Positions 10,037 to 21,122 of a DNA stretch of 64,000 nucleotides are shown in pieces. Origin of the DNA: Spinacia oleracea (lineage: Eukaryota > Streptophyta > Magnoliopsida > Caryophyllales > Amaranthaceae); contig NC_079492.1 in assembly GCF_020520425.1 (NCBI RefSeq), positions 144,243,861-144,307,860 on the forward strand, given 5' to 3'. Under the pieces are notes generated by a model. The model was not told the origin of the DNA, ran no database searches, and worked only from the letters and a program-made list of their open reading frames with translations. Within the stretch, counting starts at the first letter, position 1. Each line of letters starts with the position of its first letter. The position numbers and the translations under genes are program-made.

Positions 10037-11980
10037 TTTCCATTTGAGCCTCCACTAAGTTGCAAAAAGAAAAATACGCATATACAAAAAAAAAAAGTGC
10101 AAAAAAAAAAGAGTCTAAAAGGGTGTACAACAATCACCTTACTTAGTCTATATCCCTGACTGTGTCTCAAGTACGAGGCGGTGAAACAATAAGTCTGTCA
10201 GAATTGAAGACCTACACACACAAAATTCAAACGTATCAAGGATACACCCCTTCCCACCTCAATAAGAATATATACGGAGTAATAATGCCAAAATTTGAAT
10301 TAATATATACTTCGTATCAAACTATTGGTATAGTTATTTGAGGTTCTTTCGACAAACGGCACGCGAGTATCTCTAATTACACATTGGCAAATAAACGCGA
10401 ACAACAACATACAAATGAGACAACATTGCCGAACAAGAGTCGATGTCGATATTTTTCTTGAAAATTTACAGGATGATGATATTGGGTATGCAGAAAAGTC
10501 GATAAAATGCTATTGTAAATAAAGATATAGAAAGTTCGACTTAGTACGCTAGAAAAAATAATGACCCTGATTATTTGACTTTTGATCCTGCGGATGAGAT
10601 AAATAAAAGGGGCCTCATTATTACTAATCAAGGATGTTGCAGATGGTATGGATGCATGTCAAATGTCCAAGTTCAACAACTACGTCAATCAAAGGATAAA
10701 GGATAATTACTCTTTTGATTTAATTAATTACTTATGATGATGATGACTACGATGCCGACGCATTTATCAAATGCAATGCAATGCAAACGGATACAATACA
10801 CATATCTAATTAAGTCCACTGTCATGAGATTTCAGTTTGGCGGTTTAAAAAAGAAAATTCATAAAATCAGATAAACGCCTAAATTGTCATAAGAGGGCAG
10901 CATGTATCAAATATTTAAGTTGAGATATATTACTGGGCATTACAGGTCGTATCAAAGAAGTAAAATGCTTACCGGTTCCGAGTCGAACGATTGATATTTC
11001 GTGTAGAAACTCTACTTCCGGTTGATATCAGGAAAGGGTGTACAAACACCTGCTACAAAACAGAAGAAAAGGAAGATTATAATCACTTAGTGGCTTAGTT
11101 GTTGATCTTTCAATTAAAAATGAAGAGAGAATCGCTATTCACAAAGTTAGATGCTTGCTTGGGGTTTACTTTGCATATTATGAAAAATATATCATGCGTT
11201 CAGTGTGCAAATTCGAGGTTAAAAAAAAAAGGAATCACAAACCATAGCAATTGCAGTGGCCATAGAAATACCAAGTACGGAGTACACGGCAATGGCATTA
11301 CCAAAATAAGCCCTAACTATAAAGACGATAATTCTTTGAGAATGAAAGAAATTGATATATTGATAATCAATGTTTTAAGGGTGGAGGGTGACTCTCACCG
11401 GGAAACACAAAGCATATTGTTTAATGTGTCAAAACATATCATGTCTTATACATCATCAAAAAAAAATACAAGAGGGGATGAAGTGATATTAATTACCTCT
11501 GATGAAGCACTACTGTCGACCGAGAGCGAAGATTTATAGATTATTGGGCTTTCGTGTGTGCTACTACACTCCCTGTATTGTAGTTGTGGGAAAGGGATGA
11601 GTCCTCTTGTTTTTATAAGTTGTGGGGGATCTCTAAGTGCAAAGTACAAAACCTAGTACAACTCTAATTTACAGATGACAAGGATTTTGTTTGACGTGTT
11701 ATATACTCCGTATTCTATAAGTTGAACATAAACAGGAAACATGGTTTTGGATGCAAGATGGGTGCAAGCTAAAAAAAAAATAATTAAAAAAAAAAATCCT
11801 ATTACGATTAGGATTCTTGGATGTCCAGGCTCTTGTATACTGCCGGATAGAAATCAAGTGAGATATAAACAGGAGATTGTCAGACTGTCAAGTCAAGCTT
11901 AAGCTGAGAGACTGTCAAGTCATGATGGTTCGAGACCACGTCACGCTCAAACACTTCAAGTTGTATGTGTGACATAGTCT
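10037..11980 (+). other. long non-coding 3' region of the retrotransposon
   Basis: AT-rich with no recognisable domain on either strand. It separates the start of the antisense gene from the polypurine tract, so it should hold that gene's promoter; I see no convincing TATA box. A 146-codon open frame at 11099-11539 (+) has no family resemblance and skewed composition, and I do not call it a gene. Repeated GACTGTCAAGTCA words occur near 11880-11930. Confidence 0.6.
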
Positions 11981-11993
11981 CGAGGGGGCAATT
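11981..11993 (+). promoter_or_regulatory. polypurine tract
   Basis: CGAGGGGGCAATT lies directly before the LTR start TGTGGACAC. This is the expected place and composition for the primer of plus-strand synthesis, and GAGGGGGCA is typical of this lineage. Confidence 0.85.
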
Positions 11994-12262
11994 TGTGGAC
12001 ACTAAAAATTTATAATGTATTACATTTTAAATAAATTAATTGTTTTGGACCGATATCATAATATTAATCCATCTTAATTAATTTAGCCCACCCAAATTAA
12101 ATATCTGAATTACTCAAATACAATTTGGATCATATATTTTTGGGCTAGGTCATATTGTTAACCCGAAATAAACAAACCAAGTGGACCAGGTTAAAGACTC
12201 TCAAGTCACAAAATGGGCCCGAGCCTAAACCTATCAAGTCCAGTAAAGAAGTTTTCATCTCC

Positions 12263-12270
12263 TATAAATA
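12263..12270 (+). promoter_or_regulatory. LTR TATA box
   Basis: TATAAATA lies inside the LTR, about 270 bp from its start. Transcription would begin about 30 bp downstream, near the ACTTCAGTGG stretch, so R and U5 would occupy the last ~400 bp. Confidence 0.65.
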
Positions 12271-12400
12271 CTTCTCGTCTACTTCAGTGGCGGGGGATCA
12301 GAAATTCATTATTCTCAAGAGTCCATAAATTCTCTGGGAATTCTCTCTGAAAGTAGTCAATAAACACATCAAATTTGTGTCGACTGCTTAGCCAAACTCA

Positions 12401-12536
12401 AACTCAGGTTGACATCATCAGACGACCGTCACCCTAAACTCAAACTCAGGTTGACATCATCAGACGACTGTCACCCTAAACCCAAACTCAGGTTAACGTC
12501 ATCAAACGACTGTCACCCTAAAACCAAATCCAGGTG
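12401..12536 (+). repeat. 42-bp tandem repeat in the LTR
   Basis: The word AACTCAGGTTGACATCATCA recurs at 12401, 12443, 12485 and, degenerate, 12527, a period of 42 bp. It lies after the TATA box, so it would be in the transcribed leader. The unit has no stop codon in one frame, which creates a spurious short open frame. Confidence 0.88.
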
Positions 12537-12702
12537 TCACACACGTGTCATCGTCAGCTGCGAAACAGAATCAGAGGACTTAGTTTATTTCTTGTAAACT
12601 GTCAATTACAGAGATTGTACCCAAACATTCAAATATCAATAAAAATACTTTGTTACATTATTTTCTATCTTATTTTCCTAGACTAGAAAATTTGTGTAAA
12701 CA

Positions 12703-13655
12703 GAAACTTTTATGTATGACTACCTAATTCAATTTTCCTCCAATTATTTACAATTCTTGTGTGATTTTCTTTAACTCTTTCACCCTTCTCTCTTTATTTC
12801 AATCAAATTTTGTCAATTTAGTGAATTAATGGTGGTGAAAATTTATGTAAATTAATTGATGGAAGTTAAGGAAGCGGGGGAAGAGAAAAGAGTTAAATAC
12901 GTGAAATCATGGAAAAATAGAACATATCAGAAGTATCACCGTTATTGCGGCTCCCCACATAACATTTTCATCTATTTTTCCATTTTTAGGTGGTAAAAAA
13001 TAAGTTTTAAATTTTTTAGGTGGTAAAATACAAGTTTTAGTTTTTTAGATGGTAAAAAATAATTTTTCGAATTTTTAGATGATAAAAAACAATTTATCCT
13101 TAGAATTGCACATTTTAAAGTTTTATATGAGCAGCACAAATCAAATGAGGAGAAAACACACTTAGACGAATACACCTTACGCCATAGCCTTAGTTGAACC
13201 GTGTTTTTTTTATGAGAGATATCAAGGGGAAAAGTCATTTTGAATAAAAGTAGGTCAAACAAGTTTCAAATATAACCAACAACAAAAAGAAAAAAAAAAA
13301 CCAAATGAATAAACAAATGCTCAAGCAAACAAAAAAACAAAGAAAAACAACACTTTTGGGATTAAGTGGCAAGATAAAGCTTTTTCACCGGTTTATTAAC
13401 CATCGAAACAATGGCTGTGTTTGGTTGTTAGAGGATTCACCAAAAATTAGAGGATTTGGCCAATTTAGAGGTTTGACCAATTCAATCCTCTAATATAGGT
13501 GTTTGGAAGTTAGAGGATTGAGATAGAGGATTGTGATAGAGGATTGAGATAGAGGATTGTGTTGGGTAAGTTGAAAAGACAATTTAGTCCTCAAGGTGAA
13601 ATATGGTTGATATACTTTTTTTTCTTTTCTTTATTCACTCTAGTACTTAACTTTA
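12703..13655. other. intergenic, AT-rich, with a 30-bp tandem repeat
   Basis: No gene. At about 12983-13085 four degenerate copies of a ~30-bp unit (TTTTTAGGTGGTAAAAAATA) stand in a row. At 13405-13565 there is GTGTTTGGTTGTTAGAGGATT followed by repeated AGAGGATTGAGAT/TGTG words, which looks like one end of a MITE whose other end I could not place. Confidence 0.6.
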
Positions 13656-13663
13656 CTATTTTG

Positions 13664-13975
13664 TAGACCTGATCAAGAGGAGTCCGACCCGTCGGCCCGG
13701 CCCGCCCGAAATTTTTTCGGGTTTGGGCAGAAATTTTTCGGCCCGACCAGGCCCGAAAATTTTATTTTTTTGGGCGGGTTTGGGAAACACAAAACACACT
13801 TTTTAGTTATAAATTTGGCCCGGCCCGAAAAGCCCGGTATTTTAGGCCCGAAATTGCGGGTTTGGGCACGGAAAATTTGCCCAAAACTTGGCCCAGCCCG
13901 GCCCGACATAGCGGACTGATTTTTATGCCCAAGCCCGGCTCGAACCCGGCCCGACCCGTCGTTTGATCAGGTCTA
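13664..13975. mobile_element. hAT-type MITE with GCCCGGCCCG-rich interior
   Basis: The 312-bp element has perfect 13-bp inverted ends, TAGACCTGATCAA and TTGATCAGGTCTA. It is flanked by the 8-bp duplications CTATTTTG (13656-13663) and CTGTTTTG (13976-13983), 7 of 8 matching. An 8-bp target site and T-A-G start fit the hAT superfamily. The interior is far more GC-rich than its surroundings and repeats the words GGCCCG and CCCGAAA. Confidence 0.85.
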
Positions 13976-13983
13976 CTGTTTTG

Positions 13984-15648
13984 CTTACCTTTTATTTTAA
14001 ATTTTATTTAAGTAGACATTTTTTCTTAAATAGATGATGTAAAATACAAATAAAAATAAAAACCGAGTTTCTTTTATAGTATGAATTTATATAAAAAAGT
14101 ATTTCTTAGTCAATCCTATTTTGCAAATTAGACATTTAATCATTTATTTTTGTAAAAGTTGTAAACGGGATTAACAAATTTTCAATTTTTTTAGAAGGAG
14201 CCTAAAAGACACTTAATTTTCTTTGCTCACCACTTAAACACAAAAGAATATTTGATGGAAGATTACTACCCAACAAACGCCAACCATTGACCCACGACAA
14301 TCAACAAGCTATCTCGTATGCAACAATATTACTACTTCTACCAACAAAATACCAAGAAATATTAGAAAAAGAACTCAACAAAAAACCAAGAAATAACATT
14401 TTCAATTTTATAGGAATGTTGTTTAATTATTTTTCATGTTACTACATTTAATTCCAAAAAAATCTAACCATACATATTCATATATTTAGCAATTACTAAT
14501 TCTCTATAATTAAATAAGTCAATGTCCTTATTGGTAATTTTACACAATCAAACAGCTATTATATATCAGCTATTTACCAAACACTTTTACAAAATCAGCT
14601 AATACAATCAGCTTGTCAAACAAGCTAATACCAACGGCTAGTCAAAACTGCTAATAGAATCCGCTACCGCTAACAGCTAACCGCTAGTTGCCAAACAGGG
14701 CCAATATCTTTGTTGGTACTCTTATTGTTCAAACGTATTTAATCGAAGTACGATTTGGCTGATGAAGTGTCCCCTAATTCCGCCCCTGAGTAAATGTCTA
14801 CCTATATTATGCATAGGTGCTCGTGTTTTTGTTGATGTAGTGGAGCCATTCATGGACGACTTACGAGTTGCAGTTATTTCACAATTATTCACAATTCACA
14901 ATTCACACTTCATGGCTATTTGGCTATTTTTAAAGAGTATTGAATCATGAGCAACTTTAGTAGGGTTATATGGGCTGGGCCTAGCTAACCTTTTGTTATA
15001 CTCCGTAACTTTTTAGCCCATAGTTATTGGACTTATGGAAAGCCCATGCTACAACAATTTAGCCCTAAGCAGCTAAGCTTTAACCAAATTAACTTAACAA
15101 CAATATTTTGTTCGATTCTCACATAAACAAGGAATGAAGGAAAAACTGGATCATGATCATATCGAACTAAGTGTTCTGCCGTATAATTCTAAACATCGAT
15201 CCCATAAAACGCCAAGGTCGAATAATCGATTAATTTAGCCAAACGCTAGCATAAAACGGCATAAAACGCCAAAGAGTACGAACTCACAGAGTACTCGAAT
15301 ACTCCGTAAGACCGTAAATCCTAAGCCAAATGTTGGAAAATAAGGGTGCGCACTCTTTAATTTATAGGACTTGAACTTATCTGAATTGAACTTTTCTTAA
15401 CTTGTATAACCCCTTATTTAATTTATAGAACCTTATAAGATATTATTTAACTTATAGAGACCTTATAAAACCTTATTTGATCTTATTAGACCTGATTTAA
15501 AGTCTATTACAAAGTAGATGATTTCTAAACTTTTAACCATTTGATGTTTGTAATAATTAAATCATTAATATTTAATAACTACAAATTAATAAAGCAATTA
15601 TTATTTACTTCTTGTGTTAATAATGGTATCTTTTACTACACAAATTCT
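13984..15648. other. intergenic, no gene
   Basis: AT-rich sequence without coding signal. It includes the MITE end at 14520-14702 and scattered ACTCCGTA words. The stretch 15370-15500 repeats CTTAT(T/A)(A)GA(C/A)CTTAT words in a degenerate way. Confidence 0.5.
14520..14702. mobile_element. one end of a GGCCCTGTTTGG-type MITE
   Basis: The right border reads TTGCCAAACAGGGCC, whose reverse complement GGCCCTGTTTGGCAA is a familiar terminal sequence of plant MITEs. Inward, CAGCT and GCTAAT words recur, as in that group. I could not locate the matching left end, so the element may be truncated or interrupted. Confidence 0.5.
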
Positions 15649-15963
15649 TATTTACAATGGGTGTACAATAAATATTGTACATCGGAGTAAAAGTTAACTC
15701 AAAATGCTTAAAAGTTAAGCTTATATATGTAAAAGTCATCTATTTTTAAGTGATAAATTTTTTCATTTTAGTAAAACTTATTTCTTCAAATCACTAATAA
15801 TGTATAAAATTAATCATTTATCTCTTTAAAATATTTATCTATAAATTTTTTTTTTACTAATATAAAAGTTAATTAAAACTAGGTTAAAGTTACAAAAAAA
15901 AAGTTAAAGTTATCTTGATGTACAATAAATTTATTGTACACCTTGTGCGCGCAAGACCTTTTG
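15649..15963. mobile_element. Mutator-type MITE, copy 1
   Basis: Flanked by a perfect 9-bp duplication, CTTTTACTA at 15640-15648 and 15964-15972. The imperfect ~35-bp inverted ends run CACAAATTCTTATTTACAAT inward from the left and CAAAAGGTCTTGCGCGCACA from the right, and both then reach GGTGTACAATAAAT. A 9-bp target site is typical of Mutator-like elements. The same family recurs at 19649-19975. Confidence 0.88.
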
Positions 15964-16045
15964 CTTTTACTATGTTATTATTAATAATACTTACGGAGTA
16001 TATAAATTATGAAGAGTAAAGCTTAAGCAGAAGAAGAAAAGAATA

Positions 16046-16372
16046 CTCCCTCCGTCCCGGAATACTCGACCCGGTTTGACCGGCACAGAGTTTAAGGGAC
16101 TTGAATTGACTTATTTAATTTAATAGGTAGTAGTTGATAGTGGGGTATTATTTTAATATAGTTAGTGAGAAATGTGTAAAGGGGTGGGATTGGGGGAGAG
16201 TAGGGGTAGAATTTTTAATTATTTTTTGTATGGAGTAGGGGGTAGGTGGGTTAATAGGGGTGGAGTGAGAAATAATATAATATTGTTAAAATATTTTCAT
16301 TTTTAGAAACAGGTCAAGTATTAAGGGACGGTCCGATAAAGAAAATAAGTAAGTATTCCGGGACGGAGGGAG
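16046..16372. mobile_element. Stowaway-type MITE
   Basis: Inverted ends CTCCCTCCGTCCCGGAATAC and GTATTCCGGGACGGAGGGAG flanked by TA on both sides. CTCCCTCCGT with a TA target site is the hallmark of Stowaway (Tc1/mariner) MITEs. Length 327 bp, no coding capacity. Confidence 0.92.
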
Positions 16373-16409
16373 TAAAAGCAAGAGGGTGTTGAATAATGGA
16401 AACAAGAAA

Positions 16410-16572
16410 GGAAGTTGGAGGGGTTGCCGCGCATTTCATGTCCTTGTGTTAATATTGTTGCTTTAACTCCTGCATTTGTCAAACACTGTCTCACTTGCAG
16501 CCTTCTTCTTCTTATGTGTCCCACCAAATGCCCATCGTTGTGAACCACATCTGATTCTCCAATTGCCAATTT
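16410..16572 (-). other. unrecognised coding-like fragment
   Basis: On the minus strand about 45 codons read GESDVVHNDGHLVGHIRRRR and on through QVRQCLTNAGV, with a more protein-like composition than the flanks. A possible splice acceptor precedes it. I do not recognise the family. It could be a captured or decayed exon, or chance. Confidence 0.25.
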
Positions 16573-16809
16573 TTTTTAATACCAAATTAGTGTTATAGTG
16601 TGTTTTATTCCTCTAAAATAAATGTAAATAAAGTGGACAATTTTTTTTTTAAAAAAATAGTGTTTTTTTTAACGAAAAAAGTCGAAGACAAAGGTTAAAG
16701 AAATAGGATGTGTTTTATTCCCCCTAAAGGAAGTACAAAACTGTCGTGCTCTAATCCTTTGGCCTGATTCCGTCATGACTATTTTACAACTACATACAAA
16801 CGGTACATG

Positions 16810-17216
16810 TAGGGGTGAAAGTTCGGTTTTCGGTTTGGATTAAGGCCCAAACCGAATTCAAACCAAATAAACTTTTAATCCAAACCAAATCAAACCGGAT
16901 TTTTACTTTTCAGTCCAATCCAAACCATAAAATCGAATTTTTATGGGCTTTTCATTTGGGCTTGTTTTTGGGCCTATATTATACCTGTTTTTAGCCAATT
17001 TTCTGGCCCTTATTATACTTTTTAGCCAAATCGGTTTATTCGGGTTTAGTTCGGTTTATTCGATTTAAGACTTTTCAATCCAATCCAAACCATAAAACCA
17101 ATTTTTTAAAAATCTCAGTCTAAACCGAACCGTATAGAAAAAAAACCAAACATAATTTCTTATTCGGTTTGGTTTAATTCGGTTTTCGGTTTTTTTCTAC
17201 CAAACTTTCACCCCGA
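16810..17216. mobile_element. hAT-type MITE with TTCGGTTT-rich interior
   Basis: Inverted ends TAGGGGTGAAAGTTCGG and CCAAACTTTCACCCCGA. Flanks GGTACATG (16802-16809) and GCTACATA (17217-17224) match at 6 of 8, consistent with an aged 8-bp hAT target site. The inside is dense in CGGTTT and CCAAACC words on both strands, so much of the element could fold on itself. Confidence 0.75.
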
Positions 17217-17224
17217 GCTACATA

Positions 17225-18295
17225 CACCATTTTTTTCGTTTTAATTTAGTGGTGAAACAAAAGAACCATATGTTTTCCTTTTAGTTTAGGGGTGAAACAA
17301 AAGAACATAGAACCCTGCACGTACGGATAGATAATCATCATGGAGTGGTTAAAAATTTAACTAGATCGCAAACATGTTTTAATCATTGTGTCACATTATT
17401 GTAGTTTTTCTATATGGAATTAGTAGGACATTGGTACATTGCATTGTTAGACACAAGAAAAGTTCAATTCGAGATTTCTCGACTTTAATCAAAGAGACTA
17501 GTTTGGTTGTTTGGGTTTTTATGTAAGATCATTATTTAATTGACACAATTTGAATTTTACACTATTTATCCGCTCTCTTTTGATCGGATTTTGATATTTC
17601 GTTATTTATGCGTAAAATATAAAGTTGTGTAAATCTTGTTAGAGTAAGATTAGCGCTAGTATGAGCTCAGACTTCCACATCAGCTTTTTATTTATTTTCA
17701 ATTTCTCGAATTCTTGTTAAGATCCTATCAGACTTACTTAATTTCTTCACTTCACCCGTCATCTCATTCAAGACTTCTCAAACTTGTGAAAATAATAAAA
17801 TTATTTAACAAAGATTTTACAGTTTAAACGTCTCAAGTAGAGTCTTGATATTCCAAGACTCTTGCTCGGACTTTTGTCATACTCTCCCACTTAAATGGAA
17901 GGTCATAGGTTAACACTCAATAAAACTATTGCTCAGACTATAACTCGTACTAGAGCTAATCTTGCTCTTAAATTCGGCTTGATAAATATTTTCAAAATAC
18001 GAAGTATCAAATATTTATAATTTGTTCTTTAACATAATTAAATATTTCGTATGTATATTATAAGAATTAAAAATATGCTTAAACAAACTTGACTAAAAAA
18101 AATGTCTCAACTAAAAAAAACTGAGAGAGAATCCTACATTACCCACAAAATACATAACGATGGAGTTAAACTTTTTACAATTGCAGCAAACTAATTAAAT
18201 TAATTTACTAACTAATCCTCCATTAACAAATCCTCTTAAAGCACAAATCCCGAAAATTGTTCCTGAAATTACTCAATTAAGTAAAAAAAGGGAAA
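17225..18295. other. intergenic, no gene
   Basis: AT-rich sequence with no coding signal. The last ~100 bp must hold the 3' untranslated end of the minus-strand NHL gene that ends at 18296. Confidence 0.55.
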
Positions 18296-19063
18296 TTAGC
18301 TACAATGGAAACCAAGCACAGATCCATCAGAAATGGCGACAGCAATGCGACAATCAGTAACAGTCTCAACATGATGACTAAAAACCCCCAACACTCTCTC
18401 TCTTCCCACCATTTCCATCCTCATTTCCACCTCCATTGTCGGCTTCACCCTCTCTATCCCGTCCGTCACCGGAATATTCCCCACTAACGCCGGAGTGTCC
18501 CCTCCCGCTGCCGTCGTCGAGATAAGAAACGGCTTCACAGAAAACGTCGCGCCTATGAACTCTGTTTTTCCGGCGGATATTTTACCAGCTGGGATGAACA
18601 TGAAACCGACTTGATTGCCGGCGTAGAGGAGCTGGAGGGAGCTATCGAAGTGGGAGAAGAGGGCACGGTTAGTGTTTTTGATGGCGGCGTAGAGGGAGAA
18701 GGTGAAGCTGACGATGGAGCCGTTGGAGGAGATGGTGAAGGTAGGGAGTTGGACGGCGGTTATGGTGATGGTTGGGTCTTTGGGTTTGAAGAGAGAGAAG
18801 TAGATGATGAAGAGGAGGATGATGAGGAAGATTAGGAAGATTGTGGCTACAATGCAGGATGCTAGTGTGGAGCGGTTGGATTTTGGGGGTTTTGGTGGGC
18901 GGCGATATGGTGGTGGTGGGTGATGTCGTGGTGGAGGGTGTACTTGTGGTGGGTTTGGTGGTGGTGGGTGGTGGCGTGGTGGAGGGTGTACTTGTGGTGG
19001 GCGTGGTGGTGGTGGGTAGTGGCGTGGTGGAGGATAATGCGGTGGTTTGTTGGTGGTGGACAT
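18296..19063 (-). CDS. NDR1/HIN1-like (NHL) LEA-2 family membrane protein
   Basis: Intronless, 255 aa from ATG 19063. I chose this start over one 21 codons upstream because the upstream stretch is not NHL-like and MSTTNKPPHYPPP resembles family N-termini. Residues about 5-60 are a Pro/His-rich cytosolic arm with two copies of a 16-residue unit (PPQVHPPPRHHPPPPN). A single membrane segment follows (CIVATIFLIFLIILLFIIYF, about 69-88). The rest is the LEA-2 beta-sandwich, with YAAIKNTNRALFSHFDSS and the GNQVGFMFIPAG motif, and one Cys pair near the C-terminus. Proteins of this type sit in the plasma membrane with the LEA-2 domain outside; NDR1 itself acts in defence signalling. The exact role of this member is unknown. 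Confidence 0.88.
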   Translation of the reverse strand: MSTTNKPPHYPPPRHYPPPPRPPQVHPPPRHHPPPPNPPQVHPPPRHHPPPPYRRPPKPPKSNRSTLASCIVATIFLIFLIILLFIIYFSLFKPKDPTITITAVQLPTFTISSNGSIVSFTFSLYAAIKNTNRALFSHFDSSLQLLYAGNQVGFMFIPAGKISAGKTEFIGATFSVKPFLISTTAAGGDTPALVGNIPVTDGIERVKPTMEVEMRMEMVGRERVLGVFSHHVETVTDCRIAVAISDGSVLGFHCS

Positions 19064-19648
19064 GTTTTTGGTTTGAATGGTGATGGAGTTTGTTTGAAGG
19101 AGGGAGAGAGAGGGGGAAAATAACAATGGATGACAAAGTCAAAAGAGAGGAAAGTGAGTGTGGGGAGTCAAATAATGAGAGTGTGAAAATGTGACTTTTC
19201 CTTTTGGTTTTCTTGGGCTTTGTGTTATGTTTAAAAGAAAACAAGAAATGGTGTATTGTGGGTTTTTTTTATAACATTATTTGGAAATTAAGATTTAAAT
19301 AAAAATAAGATCATATTAAGACTATATTCTAACACTTATAAAGGTTTATACTTTGATTATTATTCACCCAATAGTGCATTTACGTGCATGCTCCTCATTT
19401 CCTTTTTTGTTTTATTTTGTCTTATTCTTAACAATAGAGCATTTACGGGTTCACCCTTCCATTGCTATACAAAATGTATTGTTTTCTTTGGGTATAATTT
19501 CCTATATATTGTACATTCGAACTATCAATTAAAACGCATATGGTTTCTATTTCCTGTTACATGTAAATCCAACCTCTAACTTTAACATATCATTTCTAGC
19601 ATTTACCATAAATTGCAAGTTCCTAGCTTTTAAGTAACATTTTGACAA
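19064..19648. other. upstream region of the NHL gene
   Basis: Holds the 5' untranslated region and promoter of the minus-strand NHL gene. The stretch just above the ATG is CT-rich on the coding strand (TCTCTCCCTCC), common in plant leaders. No distinct TATA box stands out. No other gene seen. Confidence 0.5.
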
Positions 19649-19975
19649 CACAAATTCTTATTTACAATGGGTGTACAATAAATATTGTACACCAAAGTAA
19701 AAGTTAACTCAAAATGCTTAAAAGTTAAGCTTATATATGTAAAAGTTATGTATTTTTTAGTGTTAAATTTTTTCATTTTAGTAAAACTTATTTCTTTAAA
19801 ATGACAAATAATGTATAAAATTAATCATTTAACCCTTTAAAATGTTTATCTATCAAATTTTTTATTACTAATATAAAAGTTAATCAAAATTAGGTTAAAG
19901 TTACAAAAAATTGGGTAAAAGTTATCTTGGTGTACAATAAATTTATTGTACACCTAGTGCGCGCAAGACCTTTTG
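19649..19975. mobile_element. Mutator-type MITE, copy 2
   Basis: Same family and orientation as 15649-15963, about 327 bp. The 9-bp flanks TTTTGACAA (19640-19648) and TTTTTACAA (19976-19984) match at 8 of 9. It keeps both the left GGTGTACAATAAATATTGTAC hairpin and the right GTGCGCGCAAGACC end. Confidence 0.88.
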
Positions 19976-20127
19976 TTTTTACAAATATAATTTTGTATAC
20001 CTTGGGGAATCGTGCGCGCTAGCGCACGATCCAACAACTAGTTATACCAAAAACTTGAAAAATTAAATCAGATCAGGTGAAAAAGAACAAAATCTAAATG
20101 TATTTACGGTTTCATCAGATCATACTA

Positions 20128-20372
20128 TATTTCGTGTCGTGCCGGGCCAAAACGTTAAAAAAGGGCCCAGGTCCGGCCCAAGCTCACGGGCTTTCGTGTC
20201 GGGTCGGGTCGGCCCGTCGTGCCTAAGACTAATTTTACTAAATTTAGCGTGCTTTGCCGTGCCGGGTCGAGTCCAGCCGTGCCTTGTCCAGGTTTTCGTG
20301 CTCTTGTCGGGCCGTACTTTTTTCGTGCTCGTGTCGGGCAGAGCTTTTTCGTGCCGATCGGTCGAGCCGACC
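20128..20372. repeat. GC-rich degenerate CGTGCCGGGC repeat
   Basis: About 245 bp dense in CGTG(T/C)CGGG(C/T)C(G/C) words, sharply more GC-rich than the flanks. It resembles the interior of the hAT-type MITE at 13664 but uses different words. I could not find clean inverted ends. Confidence 0.55.
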
Positions 20373-21122
20373 CACAACCATCTTTAGTGATATGTGATGT
20401 GAAAAAAAAGTTTCAAATTTGGAATTCTATACATGTAACATGTGTTGGAGATTGTGTTGTATAGTAATACTACATACTTCGTATAAGAAAAGTTTGTTAT
20501 ATTTGTTAGTAACTTGCATATGGCACTCTATTTGTATTCATTAATTTTGTGCAATTTGCGTCAACTAAGGTAAAAACTAAGAAAAGCACAAGTTATTTAT
20601 TTGTAGAAACTTAGGCTCCACTCGTGAATATAGGCAAAATTTGAATTTATAATTGAAAGATGAAGCTAAAAGCAAAACATAGGGTTCTTGAATGTTGTGA
20701 AGTGAACAAAACAGCATTGACTCGTTGAGCATATATTGGAAATCATGTTAGTCTTGAATGGTTAAGGTTGTGGTCATACATGTTTTATGCTTACATCACC
20801 CATGCCAACTCCCAAGGTAGAGGGACTCGATGCTGGTTTATTGTCTTAATTCATATCTTAATGTAATCATGTTCATGTCCACTTAATTAATCACTTAAAT
20901 ACTAGAGTGCCTACATTCTTTTGAGAAGAAAAGAATGGCAAAAAAATCAAACAAAAAAGGCTAGAGAACAAAGTTGTTAGAATATGACCCAACCGGAAGG
21001 CAGTTATAGCCCAACAAAAGTTACTGACTAGTTGGCCCAACTACAAGCACAGTTTCAGACGTAAATCGTTGTGTCTTGTTTCATAGGCGGTAATAAATCA
21101 TGGTAATAGTAGTAAATAATAG

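Larger units (their letters stand above)
1..12702 (+). mobile_element. Ty3/gypsy LTR retrotransposon, Tat lineage, 5' end outside window
   Basis: The domain order gag, protease, RT-RNase H, second RNase H, integrase, long spacer, 3' LTR is that of plant Ty3/gypsy elements. The extra RNase H between the RT module and integrase marks the Tat (Ogre/Retand) lineage. The 5' LTR, primer binding site and most of gag lie before position 1, so target duplications and LTR age cannot be judged here. The pol reading frame is long and its catalytic motifs are intact, which suggests a fairly young insertion, but the gag-protease and protease-pol regions fall in different frames. A spliced antisense gene lies between pol and the LTR. 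Total length must exceed 12.7 kb. Confidence 0.9.
11994..12702 (+). mobile_element. 3' LTR of the Tat-lineage retrotransposon
   Basis: Starts TGTGGACACT right after the polypurine tract and ends ...TGTGTAAACA, giving TG...CA termini and a length of 709 bp. It contains a TATA box (12263), an AATAAA signal near 12638 and a 42-bp tandem repeat. The second LTR is outside the window, so the ends are inferred from structure alone. The 5 bp after it (GAAAC) would be the target duplication. Confidence 0.8.

Noticed and set aside
9936-10133. 65-codon open frame upstream of the antisense gene
   Set aside because: Overlaps the 126-bp repeat in another frame and has a Phe-rich start that looks like translated AT-rich DNA.
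11099-11539. 146-codon open frame in the retrotransposon 3' region
   Set aside because: No family resemblance, low-complexity composition, no splice or start context; probably chance openness.
12409-12597. Short open frame over the LTR repeat
   Set aside because: Openness follows from the 42-bp period being a multiple of three; it begins inside the repeat.
13409-14702. One 1.3-kb element joining GGCTGTGTTTGGTTG at 13409 and CCAAACAGGGCC at 14702
   Set aside because: The ends match only in GTGTTTGG/CCAAACA, the adjoining sequences belong to different families, and no target duplication is visible.
18669-19244. 191-codon and plus-strand open frames over the NHL gene
   Set aside because: Frame shadows of the proline-codon-rich N-terminus; the LEA-2 frame has the domain and membrane segment.
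20120-20464. Open frames over the CGTGCCGGGC repeat
   Set aside because: Result of the GC-rich reiterated words; similar text occurs in MITE interiors elsewhere.
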